A stretch of 64,000 nt of DNA from Theobroma cacao (taxonomy: Eukaryota > Streptophyta > Magnoliopsida > Malvales > Malvaceae): contig NC_030855.1 in NCBI RefSeq assembly GCF_000208745.1, positions 9,043,683-9,107,682 of the forward strand. The letters are read 5' to 3'. The position numbers were made by a program, and so were the translations under genes. Below the pieces are notes generated by a model. The model was given only the letters and a program-made list of their open reading frames with translations. It was not told where the DNA came from and ran no database searches. Below, piece by piece: positions 23,423 through 35,151 of the stretch (position 1 is the stretch's first letter; each line of letters begins with the position of its first letter).

Positions 23423-24482
23423 TGTTGGTCTCTATAATATGTGCTAGAGGGGGTGAATAGAACAATTTGGCTCTTAACAATATTGGAAACTAATTTCCAG
23501 AACTTAAGAAAATAAAAACAGAGTATAAGATGCATAGCAATTTAGAGTGGTTCGGTCCAAGACCTACATCCACTACCTTGATTATCCAACCAAGGATTTT
23601 CCCACAATTCCACTAAGAACTGGTGAAATTCACAAGCCTTCACCAAGCTTTACAATGGCTTTTCAAGGCTCAACCAAAACCTTCTACACTAGTTTTTCAC
23701 GGGCTCAACTAAAACCCAAAGTGGTTTTCCAATGCTCAACCACAACCTACAACAATCTAGCTATCCCAAGCTTGAACAACCTCTTAGAGTGACTTCTTCA
23801 CTCTAAGAATACAAGGAAAGTAGTAAAAGAAAGTACCTATGATCACTTGTTGATCTGATTGGTACAAGATTGCGTGTTAAATACAAATGCAAAGAGTAGG
23901 TGTTTAAGTGCAGTGAAGATTTTCTGGTTTTTCAACTCTCTATAGCTCTAATCTCATTCAAGGCTTTTAAAAACTTGTTTCTAATTGTTGGAAAACCCTT
24001 TTATACTTAGAGAATCAACTCTGATGGCAGTTTGGTAGTTTTATGTCCGTTGGAAACAGTTGAGGATGAGTTCTAGCCGTTAATCTATCTTGTAGTACTT
24101 TGGTTCAAATTACAGACAAAGAGCTCTTAGTTGACTCACTTGGTTGACTAAGTTTGTTCTGTTTTGCTTGCAGATTCTAGCAGAGAGTAGTTAGTCGACT
24201 GACTTGGTCGACTAAGTTGATTCTGTTTCTCAAACTCTTCAGCCTGCCATTCCTCTAATTTGAAACTTGGTCAACCAACATTCTTCCTTGTTTTGACAAT
24301 AAGCTTCCTCCTTGTTAGATAGTTACATTTTTGTTATTTTTATTCCTTTTTTCTTTTGATATACTTTTTGAGGAGTTAAATGATTAATTTCATATATTAA
24401 TTTTCCTGCACACTTAAATAAAGATATTAGACACAAATGAATGTGAATGTTTTATTATCATAAAAAACTAATGGAGCCAACA
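23423..24482 (-). repeat. Element C 3' LTR
   Basis: 1060 bp, begins (minus strand) TGTTGGCTCC and ends GGACCAACA-like. Pairs with 35152-36224 with scattered differences. An 81-codon antisense frame is open in both LTRs but the two versions differ by about ten amino acids, so I treat it as conserved LTR DNA and not a gene. Confidence 0.95.
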
Positions 24483-24510
24483 ATCTCCCCTTTTTTGATG
24501 ATGACAAAAC
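24483..24510 (-). other. Polypurine tract of element C
   Basis: On the minus strand, a GTCATCATC lead-in is followed by AAAAAAGGGGAGAT abutting the LTR start TGTTGG. This is the conserved PPT form of Sireviruses. Confidence 0.9.
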
Positions 24511-24587
24511 ATTCCTTGATTGACAACATAGTGTCCTTTTAGTCTTTTTAGTTTTCTGCAGAAAATGAGGATTGCTCCACCTAAGTA

Positions 24588-24602
24588 TATGCTCCCCCTT
24601 AG
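24588..24602 (-). other. Additional PPT-like tract, element C
   Basis: ACTAAGGGGGAGCAT on the minus strand, about 105 bases upstream of the functional tract. Repeated PPT-like tracts near the 3' LTR are a described Sirevirus trait. Confidence 0.6.
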
Positions 24603-25258
24603 TGTGTGCATATTTTGCTTACTTTATTCTAGCAAATTTTATTATTGTCATATAGAGAGAATGACATTATACACTTAGACTATATATATGTATATACATG
24701 TGCATAAATCTGAAATGATTTACAGCAATGAATGTTGACAGATATTTCATAAGAAATTCAGTAGAGTTTTGTCAACAGCATACAGTCATCAGATTTTATC
24801 TATTCCCTTCATAATTTATTTGACATTCAATACACAATGTCTATATCTATTTATAAATAGAAGTTATTGTCAATGCCATATTGAAAATCATTTATCAACT
24901 TCTAAATCAATGCTAGCTTAGCGTCAGCAGATTTTGTTCATGACAATAAAAATACCAAGATAACAAAATATCAGCAGACTTCAATTTGTAGCAGTTAAAC
25001 AACATAGACATTTCAGCATTCACTTTTCACACATAAATATACAAACAACAGAATTAAACTTAAGTGTTTAAGTCCCACCATGGCATAAATAGTAGTTAAT
25101 AAAAAATTATTTTGAAATTGCCCTTGGACAATTTTGCTTCCTATCTCCTATTTTTCTAAGTTCCTGTTCCCGATTCTACTTTCTTTTCTTTCCTAGGTTC
25201 TTGGTTCCTCCACCCTAACATTTTTTTAAATTTATTCTCTAGTTCCTGCACCCATTCT

Positions 25259-25283
25259 ACTCCCCCTTTTTGTCAACATCAAA
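25259..25283 (-). other. Additional PPT-like tract, element C
   Basis: GTTGACAAAAAGGGGGAGTAG on the minus strand strongly resembles the functional tract at 24483. It lies near the end of the 3' open frame. Confidence 0.65.
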
Positions 25284-26468
25284 GGAAGGGGTTTCTATTC
25301 ATTTGATGTGTCAGAGGGTGAGGATTCAGTGTCATAGAAAAGGTTTAGAAGATAAGGAGAGGGCTCTTAGAGAGGTGATGTCTGTCTAGGGGAAGGTTCT
25401 GGTAATGACTTGTTTGAGACAGGGATTGGACTTCGAGAATAAGAGGCTGACATGGGTCTAGATTTCTCTATTTTTGAACCAACCACTTCAGTCCCTTGTT
25501 TTGATTCATTTTTGCTTTGAAGTTCAGGATAAGGTGTCTTGGCTGTCTGATCATCCCCTTAGTAAGAGTCATCAGTCTGCAGAACAGGATTGGCAGATTT
25601 GTAGGTGGAACCTTCAGCTTGAATGCCATAACTTCCAACATGAGGAGTAAATTTTTGTGCTTACTTAGCTGAACCTTCAGCACCTTACTGTGCTGGTGCA
25701 GTGCTAGATGTCGCAGAGTTGTCTACAGCCACAGGTTCAGATGGAATATTTTCTTTCTCCGTCAGCTTCTTTTCTAACTCAGTGATTCTCTATTCAATTT
25801 TCTATAGCTTTTTTCCTTGGTCAGTCAGCTTTCCATCAATCCTCATGAGCAAGTTGAAAATTACTTCATTTGAGAATCTAGAAGAGGCTCCTTCAAGTTG
25901 AGCAGGTAGGCTGTGTTCTTTTCTTGGACCAATCTTGGGGTTCTTAATGAACCTTTCCCCATCGAGTATATACCCCAATTTAACCAAGCTCCCATAATAA
26001 ATAGCTTGATCTTTGGTTTTTACCAAGTCCATATCATACCTCTTTGCCCATATTATTTTCTTCTGTACAAGGGATGTAATGACATTCCCATACGACAGAT
26101 TAACCTTGTCAAGTCTGTAGGCACTTCTCATTTTTTCAATCATATATCTTCCTAGATTCAGAGATACCCTGTTGAAGATATGTTCCATCAACCAAAGGTC
26201 TTAGAGGCTGATGTAGCTAAGACTTCAACTTTTACTCTGAATATTTACTGCTATAAAATAGTGTAAAATTCTAATTTGAGGAGTAAAAATTAGACCCAAG
26301 TTGCTTTTTGAGGAGTATTTTTCCTTTCTCTCGGAGATGATCTCCTACAATGAGGATGGATCATATTTTTTAGGGAACTCATACTCACCTTCTTCACATT
26401 CTATTTTCAGTAGGTTTCCTAAATCTTCAGCAGTCACAATAGATTTTTTTTTCATTCAAATATACATT
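25270..26468 (-). pseudogene. Element C 3' ORF, C-terminal part (Sirevirus env-position ORF)
   Basis: A minus-strand frame is open at 26191-25802 (129 codons, including MRSAYRLDKVNLSYGNVI and KIIWAKRYDMDLVKTKDQ). It can be followed with stops to about 25270. After the stop at 25802 come a heptad-like charged stretch (RITELEKKLTEKE) and a Ser/Pro/Thr-rich tail, suggesting a coiled coil and a disordered end. Upstream it is cut by solo LTR N; the N-terminal part is at 29421-29904. I do not recognise a catalytic domain. The position between RNase H and the 3' LTR matches the so-called env-like ORF of Sireviruses, whose function is not established. I see no convincing membrane segment. Confidence 0.7.
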
Positions 26469-26473
26469 TAAAC

Positions 26474-29415
26474 TGTCAAGCCTGGCTCTACAATATGTTT
26501 ATTATGCCATTCTTACATAAGAATGCATGTTTGCTTACTTGGGTACCTCAAAAATCGTTAAAGGACAACAATGTACCAAATGGTACAATTAAGTTGAATT
26601 AAGCCTAAAACTAGTCCAAATAGAGATTTTAAGATGAAATTGAGAATTTAAAAACCCCAGAATGACTTAAAATGGTGATTCAGAGTTCGAGGACCGATTT
26701 GGAGTCAAATTGGAATTTTCATGACCTAGGGGAAGAATGGTCATTTTACCACCTAAGGTTAAGATGTGAGTGTTGGATGAAATTTTTGACTAAGATTGAT
26801 CATTTGTAGTATAATTTGACTTTGACAAGTGAAGAATTTGAATTTTGGCATTTTTTCGAGGATAAAGGCAAATTAGTCATTTTGCCACCCTAAGGGCAAA
26901 ACTGTAATTTTACACCACCCAACCCTTGTCATGCCCATGGATTTCAGCCACTAGCATTTTATATCATGGATAATTGAAGAATTTTATGTGGTGGGGAAAG
27001 AAAGCTTAATTGTTAAGTTTAAAAATGGACCAATGGAATGGTGATAAGTGGCAAGCTTTCATTTCTTTATAATTTACATTAAAAATCAGCACAAGACTCA
27101 CCCATTTCACTCCCATATGTTCGGCCACATCAAGAAGAAGAGGAAAGAAAGAAAGAACAAAACCTAGTTAGAAAATTCAAGGGAAAATCTTTGAATTTCA
27201 AGGAATCAAGTGACAAAAGGTAAGATTTTTCAATTTTAACTTGAGATCTATCTTTCCTATGCATTCTTTTTCATTTTTCATGGTTGAGAATCAAGTTTGC
27301 ATGAAGATACCTTTACTGGCTGGACATGGGGGGAGGGATTTTGATCTTGGATTTAGCTAGAAAACATGTTATTCTAGTGTTTTTAGTTGGTTAGTGATGT
27401 GTAGCATGAAAAGCAAACAAGAAAAATTCATTTTCTTCCATCACCCTCCATTGGCCGAATCTTCCCTATGGTGTGTTGATAGTGGACTTGATTTTATTTC
27501 AATCGATTTGGTTAGGAATTAATAATTTATGGTGTAAAAATCAAGTGGGAAAAACCATAGTGTTCATGCACCCACCATGGCCGAAATTCCCAAGAAGAAA
27601 TGTGAAGATGATCTTGCTAAATTTTATGTTACTTGACTTGAGTTTGATGATTTGGTGTATTGGGAGAGAAATGGAGTTATTTGGAGTTAAATTGGATATA
27701 TTGGTCAATTAATCGGGTGATAGATCAAATTAGGCCAATACCATTTTATTTAGGTACACAATTAAATTTATGTAGAACACCGTGTTTAGACGATGATCCG
27801 AACAATTCACATTCCATTTCATGCATTCATATAGAGCCTAGATTAGTTTATAATGGTTTAGCACCAATGCGCTAAATTGTTTGATTATGCATTATGTCTA
27901 GGTGGTGAATCCTTCGATAAGGGCAAAGAGATTGTACCTGAAGATCGGGAGTAGGAGTACTTCGACTCTTGACATTGTGAGTAACCTTATTATCGTCTTA
28001 ATTATCTAAAGTATGTTTTTATCCGATTTTGTAATTTCATGAAAAATGTGATTAAATGAAATGATTTTATAAATTGTTTTGAAATTTAATGATGACTTGA
28101 AATGGAGTAATTGGAGACTACTTGCTGTAGTGCAAATTATGTTTTGAATTGAATGGCTTATGATAATGTTGGCATGAATGGCTGGATGGGTATTCGTGTT
28201 GAAAATGTATAAGCTATTGTTTGCCTTGATAGGCTTGATAATGATAAAATTGCCATGTCATGTTGTTAAATCTTTATTGAATTGGTGGGTTATAGTCACT
28301 ACAGTGGCGAGTTTTTGTGGATCAACCTATGAGAGGGGCACGGTAAACCTTTTTATATATTACCTCGGTATGAGAGGCGTGTTGGGTAACTCTTGAGGTA
28401 AAACTTTAGAGTTCACTTCATGCCAAACCACCACGTGAGGCTGAACTCAGCCAACACCAAGGAACGACTATATTTTCAACATAAAAACATGATTTATGAG
28501 TACATGACTTTTTAACAACCTTGGCAGACTCGGTTGGGATAGCCCTAGGCCAAGGTATCCCTGACAATTGAGTGTGAGAATAATTTTGGCACGAGCCAAG
28601 CTTTTAAGAAATTCATAAGCCATGTTGATTACTCGATTTAAATGAATTGATTTTATTTGGTTGAAATAAGTTGAAAGGTGATAAATTACAGTATGATGAC
28701 TTATTTCAATCGTCTCCATTTACTCGGCTTTAGATATTTTAGATGGTATTTGTTTACTCACTGGGATTATATAATCTCATCACCCTCATTTCCACCCATT
28801 TCAGGCTCAGGATAGTCGGTAGATAGCTCATTTTGTTGAGGGCTACAGTTGGACTTGCATCCTAAAAAACTGTAGGTTCACAACCTTCATTACTTTTAGT
28901 CATTCGGGGTCCACATGTCATTGTTAAATGTTTTGAATACCTGACTGCGTGTACTACTGTATGTAGGAATTTATTTTGCTTTTACACTGTAAAAATTATT
29001 TATGTAGCGTTCTATAAAAATTGTTTTATGAAAAATTGGAATATTTTATTCATTATTTTTATTTTATTCCATTAGCTATAATTTCACTTTAAATGAATAT
29101 TTTAAATATCTAAACTTATTTTCGGTTATGAAATGTGTAAATTTCTCTCATATACTACATCTTAGCTGGTTTTAAGAATTTTTGGGAAAAATGACCAAAA
29201 TACCCATGTGTAGTTGAAACTTCTCTTTGACTGTTTTTGAATTGAAATTGGTTCATATCACTTTGAAACATGATTTTAGCAACTAATACTCACAGGGGTA
29301 GTGAGAAAACTGATGTTGAGCCTTGCGAGGTTTAGATTGGCATTTCGGGTAATGAATGTCTATCGGGACATCGCGACGGTTGTCACGGGCTCAATGGGAG
29401 TTTCGGGTCATGACA
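26474..29415 (+). mobile_element. N: gypsy-type solo LTR inserted in element C
   Basis: Starts TGTCAAGCCTGG and ends GGGTCATGACA, 2942 bp. TSD TAAAC is perfect (26469-26473 and 29416-29420). It is homologous to the G1 LTR (the 'ggtacaatt(a/g)agttga' block, the 'ttcgaggg/ttcgagga' block, the CATCGCGACG near-palindrome at 29369-29378). Orientation is opposite to C. Short frames inside it (27473-28719) are not genes. Confidence 0.95.
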
Positions 29416-29420
29416 TAAAC

Positions 29421-29904
29421 CATCTTCAAAATAATCATCATAATCAACTAAGTCCTTTCCTTTCAAAGCAATCCCAGAATAGAGCTCTTTGACCAGACTT
29501 GCACTATAAGACCTATTCTTAAAGGTGCTGTAACCTTTTAGTTTCAGTTCATCAAAGTACTCAGATAAACTAGTCTAGAGTTCTACATTTTCATCAAAAC
29601 TCTTCCAATCAATCAATTTGGCATAGGAGATTGGTGCATTCTCAATATTTTTGAACCTATATTCATGCAACTTATTCCTGAACTTCGAAGAAGAAGAACT
29701 AGTACCTTTATGGAGTGAGGATTTTGTATCTTTCTTCTTGTTAGTTTTCTGCTTCTTTTCTCTTAGTTTCTCGGATATTTCTTTCACTGAAGCAGGCATG
29801 ATTTTCTAGTTCTTCTTCAGACTTTCCATTCCTGTTCCTTCCTCCATTGGCCTTTTCCCTTTCTTCTTTTCTGATATTTCTTTACTCTGAGATATTCTTG
29901 CCAT
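29421..29904 (-). pseudogene. Element C 3' ORF, N-terminal part
   Basis: A minus-strand ATG at 29904 starts MARISQSKEISEKKKGKRP, very Lys/Ser-rich. A TAG follows, then Met at 29799 continues in frame (MPASVKEISEKLREKKQK, then SLHKGTSSSSSKF). Low complexity and strong basic charge suggest a disordered or nucleic-acid-binding N terminus. It is separated from its C-terminal part by LTR N. Confidence 0.65.
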
Positions 29905-30369
29905 TTTGATTCCAGAAATTTTTAATGGTTAGAGTTTGAGTCAGTTTCAAAGGAAAACAGGAAGATTTGGGTTTTTGTTTTTAGAGCAACGGTTTTCAGG
30001 GGAGTGAAGAGGAGAGGTTGTCAGCAGTTATTTCTTAGAAAAACTACTCACTTTCCCTTAAGTGCTACCCTACTTTCATTTTTTATAATTTCAAATTTCC
30101 CTTTAAAATTTTGGTTATTTACCTTTGGCAGTATTTCTTCTTTCTTTCTGCACCCGGTAAACCAAATTTTTATCGCATTTTACTCCTATTTCTCTAAATT
30201 GATTGAGTCTTATTATTTAATGCTGTCAGACCACTCTTAGTTGACTAAGATTTCCTTAGTTGACTGAATGCACTATATTTTCTATGTGAGAGCCAAAGGT
30301 TTTCCTATAATTCCTTCATACTAATCATCCCTAAATTTCTTCTAATCTCACAGAATCTATCTTTATTTG

Positions 30370-30907
30370 GAGGTTTGGTAAAAATGTCTGCTAATTGATG
30401 TAAAGTGTTCACAAATTCTATCTTAATACCATTTTTCACTACATGGTCTCTAATAAAATGGTGTCTTATTTCAATGTGCTATGTCCTAGAGTGCTTCACA
30501 AGATTTTTTGATATATTGATTGCACTTTTGTTATCACAGTGTATTGCTACATTATGCATAGTTATTCCATAGTCTTTTAATTGTTGTTTGATCTAAAGAA
30601 TTTATGCACAACAGCTACCTAGTGATACATACTCTGCTTCGGCTGTTGACAAAGTTACTGAGTTTTGCTTCTTTTTGGACCAAGACACAAGCATGCTTCT
30701 TAAAAATTGGCATGTTCCACTAGTGCTTTTCCTATCATTTCTGTTGCTAGCAAAGTCAGCATCTGAATATCCATCTAAGCTAAGATTTGAGTCTGTAGAG
30801 TACCATATTCCTAGTCCTTGAGTGTCTATGAGGTATCTAAAAATTCTCTTAACAGCTGTTAGGTGTGTTTCTTTAGGCTGTGACTGGAAACTAGCACACA
30901 AGCACAC
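30370..30907 (-). pseudogene. Element C RNase H
   Basis: The open piece 30907-30602 has HLTAVKRIFRYLIDTQGLGI, SLDGYSDADFASNRNDRKST and the STAEAEYVSLGSC motif, diagnostic of copia RNase H. After a stop at 30602 the frame continues through ILWIKQQLKDYGI and HCDNKSAINISKN. The Asp/Glu catalytic positions of the visible motifs are retained. No intact product is possible. Confidence 0.92.
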
Positions 30908-30913
30908 ACTAAA

Positions 30914-31914
30914 CTAAATATCTGGTTTATTTGCTATTAAGTAGAAAAGAGAGCCGATCATACCTCTATAGAGCTTTTGATCTACATCCTTACCTTTTTC
31001 ATCTAAGTCGAGTTTGGTGGATGAACTCATTGGTGTGGAAATTGATTTCAGCTTTAGCATATCGAATTTCTTGAGCATATCTTGAGTGTATCTTTCTTGG
31101 TTGATGAAGATTCCTTCCTCACTTTGTTTAATTTGAAGACCAAGGAAGTACCTTAACTTTTCCATCATGCTCATATCAAATTCACCCTACATTTCCTTAG
31201 CAAAGTTCTTACATAAAGCCTCATTAGTTGCACCAAATACAATGTCATCCACATATATTTGCACAACAATTAAATCATTTAGATATCTCTTAATGAACAA
31301 TATAGTATCGATGTTGCCTCTATCATACCCTTTTTCAACTAGAAATTTTTAAAGCCTCTCATACCAAGCTCTAGGAGCTTGTTTCAATCCATACAAGGCT
31401 TTATGAAGTTGGAAAACATGATCAGATTTTTCAAAGTCTTCGAAACTAGGTGGTTGTTCTACATATACTTCCTCTTGAATTAATCTATTTAAGAATGCAC
31501 TTTTTACATCCATTTGGAACAATTTAAAATTCATGAAACATGCAAAAGCTAGCAACAACCTTATGGCTTCAATCCTAGCAACACGAGCAAAGGTTCCATC
31601 ATAATCTATTCCTTTCTCTTGGTTGTATCCTTTTGCAACCAGCCTAGCTTTATTTCTAACTACTTTTCCTTGCTTATCTACCTTATTTCTAAATACCCAT
31701 TTTGTACCAATAATAGGGTGATTTGAAGGTCTAGGTACCAATGACCATACACGACTCTTTGTGACTTGATCAAGTTCTTCTTGCATGGCCATTGACCAAC
31801 TTTCCTCTTTTTCAGCTTATTCAAAGTTTTTAGGTTCAATTTAAGATATAAAAGCTGTAAACTCACAAGTTTCTCTAGTTGCTTTCCTAGTTTTAACTCC
31901 TTGTGAAATGTCAC
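30914..31914 (-). pseudogene. rt: Element C reverse transcriptase
   Basis: The open piece 31792-31349 carries the copia RT start (GTKWVFRNKVDKQGKV, ARLVAKGYNQ, QMDVKSAFLN, ALYGLKQAPRAWYERL). After a stop the catalytic YVDD box is at 31244-31255. The piece 31174-30914 has LRYFLGLQIKQ and the YRGMIGSLFYL motif. At least two stops and a frame change (31914-31678 is open in another frame) disable it. Confidence 0.93.
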
Positions 31915-32001
31915 CTATTATTTGGTCTTATGGGTGATCTCTTATAAATCTCCAACTCCTTAGTAGATAATCATGCCGATTTTCTGCTCTTTGCAGATTT
32001 T

Positions 32002-32817
32002 CTAGAGGTGGAGTTTCATTTTCTCTCTAGGTGAGCTTTCTTCATTATTTTTGTTGTTTTCTAAACTCATTTCCTCCATTTGTTTTTCTAGGACTTCTAC
32101 ATCATCATCATCATCATGAACTTCTTTTTGTAAAGCATTTGACTCATCCAAAACTACATGAATTGATTCTTCAATGGTTAAGGTCTTTTTCTTAAAAACT
32201 CTATAGACCTTTGAGTTTAATACATATCTTAAAAATATTGCTTCATCACTTTTTGCATCAAACTTCCCAAGGGGTTGTTTTCCATTGCTCAATACAAAGC
32301 ACTTGCAACCAAAACTCCTAAGGTGAGAAATATTTGGTTTCCTACCTTTATAAAGTTCATATGGAGTCTTTAAAATCAAGGGTCTTATTGAGACTCTGTT
32401 AAGAATATAAGTTGTTGTATTTACTACCTCAGCCCAAAGATATTTAGGTAGGTTGTTCTCACATAGCATAGTCCTAGCCATTTCTTTTAGGGTTCGATTT
32501 TTCCTTTCTACAACTCCATTTTGCTGGGGTGTTCTAGGTGCAGAAAAATTGTGATCCAATCCCTTTTCGTTACAAAATTTTTCAAACTCATCATTTTCAA
32601 ATTCTTCTCCATGATCACTCCTTATGCTAACTATGGCTAGTCCTTTTTCATTTTCTACTTTCTTACAATGACTTAAGAAGGCTGATAAAGCATCACTCTT
32701 ATGAGCAAGAAAATAAACCCATGTATATCTAGAATAGTCATCAACTATTACAAAGCCATAAGATTTTCCTCCTAAACTAGTTGTGCTTATTTGACCAAAT
32801 AGATCAATATGAAGCAA
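32002..32817 (-). pseudogene. int: Element C integrase catalytic core (open 271-codon stretch)
   Basis: The rve core is intact: Asp in HIDLFG, Asp in IRSDHGEEF and Glu in NGVVERKNRT form the DDE triad. The copia-specific SFGCKCFVLSNGK motif follows, then an acidic linker with a run of Asp (near 32100-32115). It joins the donor cDNA to target DNA. The start is only the first Met; the native protein is cleaved from a polyprotein and begins in the preceding piece. Confidence 0.93.
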
Positions 32818-32879
32818 TTCAAGAGGTCTAGATGTTGAAACAGTCTTCTTAGACTTGAAAGATGTTCCAACTTGTTTTC

Positions 32880-33383
32880 CTAGTTGGCAAGCATCACATA
32901 TTCTATAATTTTAAATTTTAACTCCGGTAGTCCAGAAACAAGATTTTTCTTAATCAATTTTGACATGGTATACAAGCTAACATGTCCTAATCTCCTATGC
33001 CATAGCCAACTATCATTTTCAGCATTTGCAACAAGACATACTTCACTATTTACTTCAAGAAAAACTACATACATATTTTTCAATCTTTTTCCTATAAATG
33101 AGATTTTATTTGTACTCATATCTATTACTTCACACTTGGTTGAATCAAAACATACTTTAAATCCTTTATCACATAGTTGACTAATACTTAGTAAATTATG
33201 CTTTAAGCTTTTAACCAACAACACATGACTAATTTGAGTTTGGGAATTCTTATCAACTATACCTATACCATCGATTTTTCCTTTTGAATCATCTCCAAAG
33301 GATACGGTTGCTCCCTTTCTCTTATCCAGCTGAGCAAATAGCATTTCATGCCCTATCATGTGCCGTGAACAGCCACTGTCCAT
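32880..33383 (-). pseudogene. pro: Element C protease and GAG-pre-integrase domain
   Basis: It begins with the aspartic protease site MDSGCSRHM (33383-33357). It continues through KHNLLSISQLCDKGF and ends with the pre-integrase motif WLWHRRLGHVSLYTMSKLIK, as in plant copia polyproteins. Open for 167 codons. The first codons of the protease lie upstream beyond a stop. Confidence 0.92.
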
Positions 33384-33539
33384 GTACCACGGTTGTTTCT
33401 TCTTGAGTTGAGCTTTCGAACATGTCTCATTTAAGTTCAGCTTAACCTACAAAACAAAATTTTTTATTTTCTTTATAGGTACCCATGCTTTGATGGGTCT
33501 TTGAGTGTTAGTTGCAATAAAGGATCCCTTAGGAACCTA

Positions 33540-35093
33540 GATTTTCTTAATTTTTTGCACTTTTCTTTTCTTAAAACAGTCATGTGATAAATGACCAATT
33601 TTACTGCAAATGTAGCATCTTATTGATGCATTAGCAGAATCTTTCTTTTTATACACATATCTTTTTGAAAATTCATTTTTCAAACTTTTAAGAGCTGTGT
33701 TTTCATCAAGAGTTATTTGCAAAGCTTCAAACTTGTTTTCCAACTCTTGTTTTAAAACCTCAAAGTCTATTTTTAAGTGTCCTAACTCAATTTGCAAAAT
33801 ATTTCTTTGCTCAAAAACAGAAGTAAACTCTTGTTTAATTTGATCCAAATCATTTTCAAGTAATGCAGCCTTTTTCTTTAATGATTTGTATTTTGAAAAA
33901 AGCTTTCAAATTCATCGTAAAGGCATTCATACTCATATTGCAATTCATCAAAAGATTTATTGTAGGGGGATGAAGATACCTCTGTTTATCATCTTGTGCC
34001 ATCAAACAAATATTTGCTCTTTCTTCAGATTTTTCATCTTCAGCTTTAAAGCTTGAAGTGTCACTATCCGATCATGTAGCAGCCACCATTACTTTCTTGG
34101 ATTTCTTATTTTTCTTGGGAGTTTCATCTTTCAGCAAGGGCATTCAGACTTGAAGTGACCAGGTTTCTTGCACTCGTAGTAGATGAGCTCCTCCTTTTTG
34201 TTGAAGTCAATTTTGTTTCCGTTTTTCCATGAGGCACCTTAGTCTTTCTTGAAACCTTTTCTAGCTAGCCTTTCAATTCTTCTACTCATTAACATTCTGA
34301 ATTTTCCTGTAACCAGAGCTAATTCTTCATCATTATCACAGGAAAGCTCTCTTAGCTCTTCTTCAAGGATGCTGGCTTTAAGTTCGATACTCTTTTTCTT
34401 TTCCTTTACTTCGCTTTGGTCTTTTTCTTCTTCTTCCTTAAGCTCTAGCTCATGAGTAAGAATAGAACCACAAATCTCATCAAGTGTGATGATGTACAAA
34501 TCTTTAGCCTCTCTAATGGCAGTCACTTTAGGCTTCTAGTTTTTTGGTAGACTCCTAAGCAGTCTTTTTACTAATTCATGTTCAAGAATAGGCTTGCCTA
34601 GATGACTCAATTTATTTGTGATGTTTGTAAATCTATCAAACATGCTGGTGATGTCTTCACCAGGCTCCATTTTGAACATTTCATAATTATGTGTTAAAAG
34701 GGCAATTTTGGACTCTTTGACTTAAGAAGTCCCTTCATGGATTATTCTAAGTTTCTCCCACACTTGTTTAGCTATTGTATAGCTTGAGACTTTGTTAAAT
34801 TCAATGGGGGTCAAGGCACAATATAATGTCTTGATGGCCTTAAAATTTATTTGAACTTTCTTAGTTTCTGCCTTAGTCCATTCAGACCTTGGCTTGGGCA
34901 TCAACTCATTTGTCACTACATTCACGGTCGAGGGTATAAAGGGTCCATCAGTTATGATGTCCCACATTTCATAGTCTATAGCCCTAATATAGATTGACAT
35001 TCTTGTGCTCCAATAAGGGTAATTAAAGCCATCAAACAGAGGTGGTCTATTTGTTGATTGTCCCTCAGCAACTATGGATTTTTGTTGAGCCAT
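33540..35093 (-). pseudogene. gag: Element C gag
   Basis: ATG at 35093 starts MAQQKSIVAEGQ, followed by the copia Gag motif RPPLFDGFNYPYWSTRM and the UBN2-type region to 34722. A TAA there and a TAG near 34527 break it. The frame continues (34526-34239; DLYIITLDEICGSILTHELE). There are two nucleocapsid knuckles. The first (34140-34181) reads Y-Y-E-C-K-K-P-G-H-F-K-S-E-C, its first Cys replaced by Tyr. The second, in 33848-33537 (CYICSKIGHLSHDC), is intact. A long acidic coiled-coil-like stretch (QELENKFEALQITLDENTAL) lies between. Confidence 0.9.
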
Positions 35094-35137
35094 TTGGATC
35101 CTCCCAAAGGATGTTAAACCTTAATAACAGGAAACTA

Positions 35138-35149
35138 GCTCTGATACCA
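35138..35149 (-). other. Element C primer-binding site (initiator tRNA-Met)
   Basis: Minus strand TGGTATCAGAGC, two bases from the 5' LTR end at 35152. Confidence 0.95.
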
Positions 35150-35151
35150 AT

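Noticed and set aside
23547..23792. 81-codon antisense frame open in both LTRs of element C (also 35278-35523)
   Set aside because: The two copies differ at about 10 amino acids, no start context or domain is visible, and open frames in both copies follow from LTR duplication.
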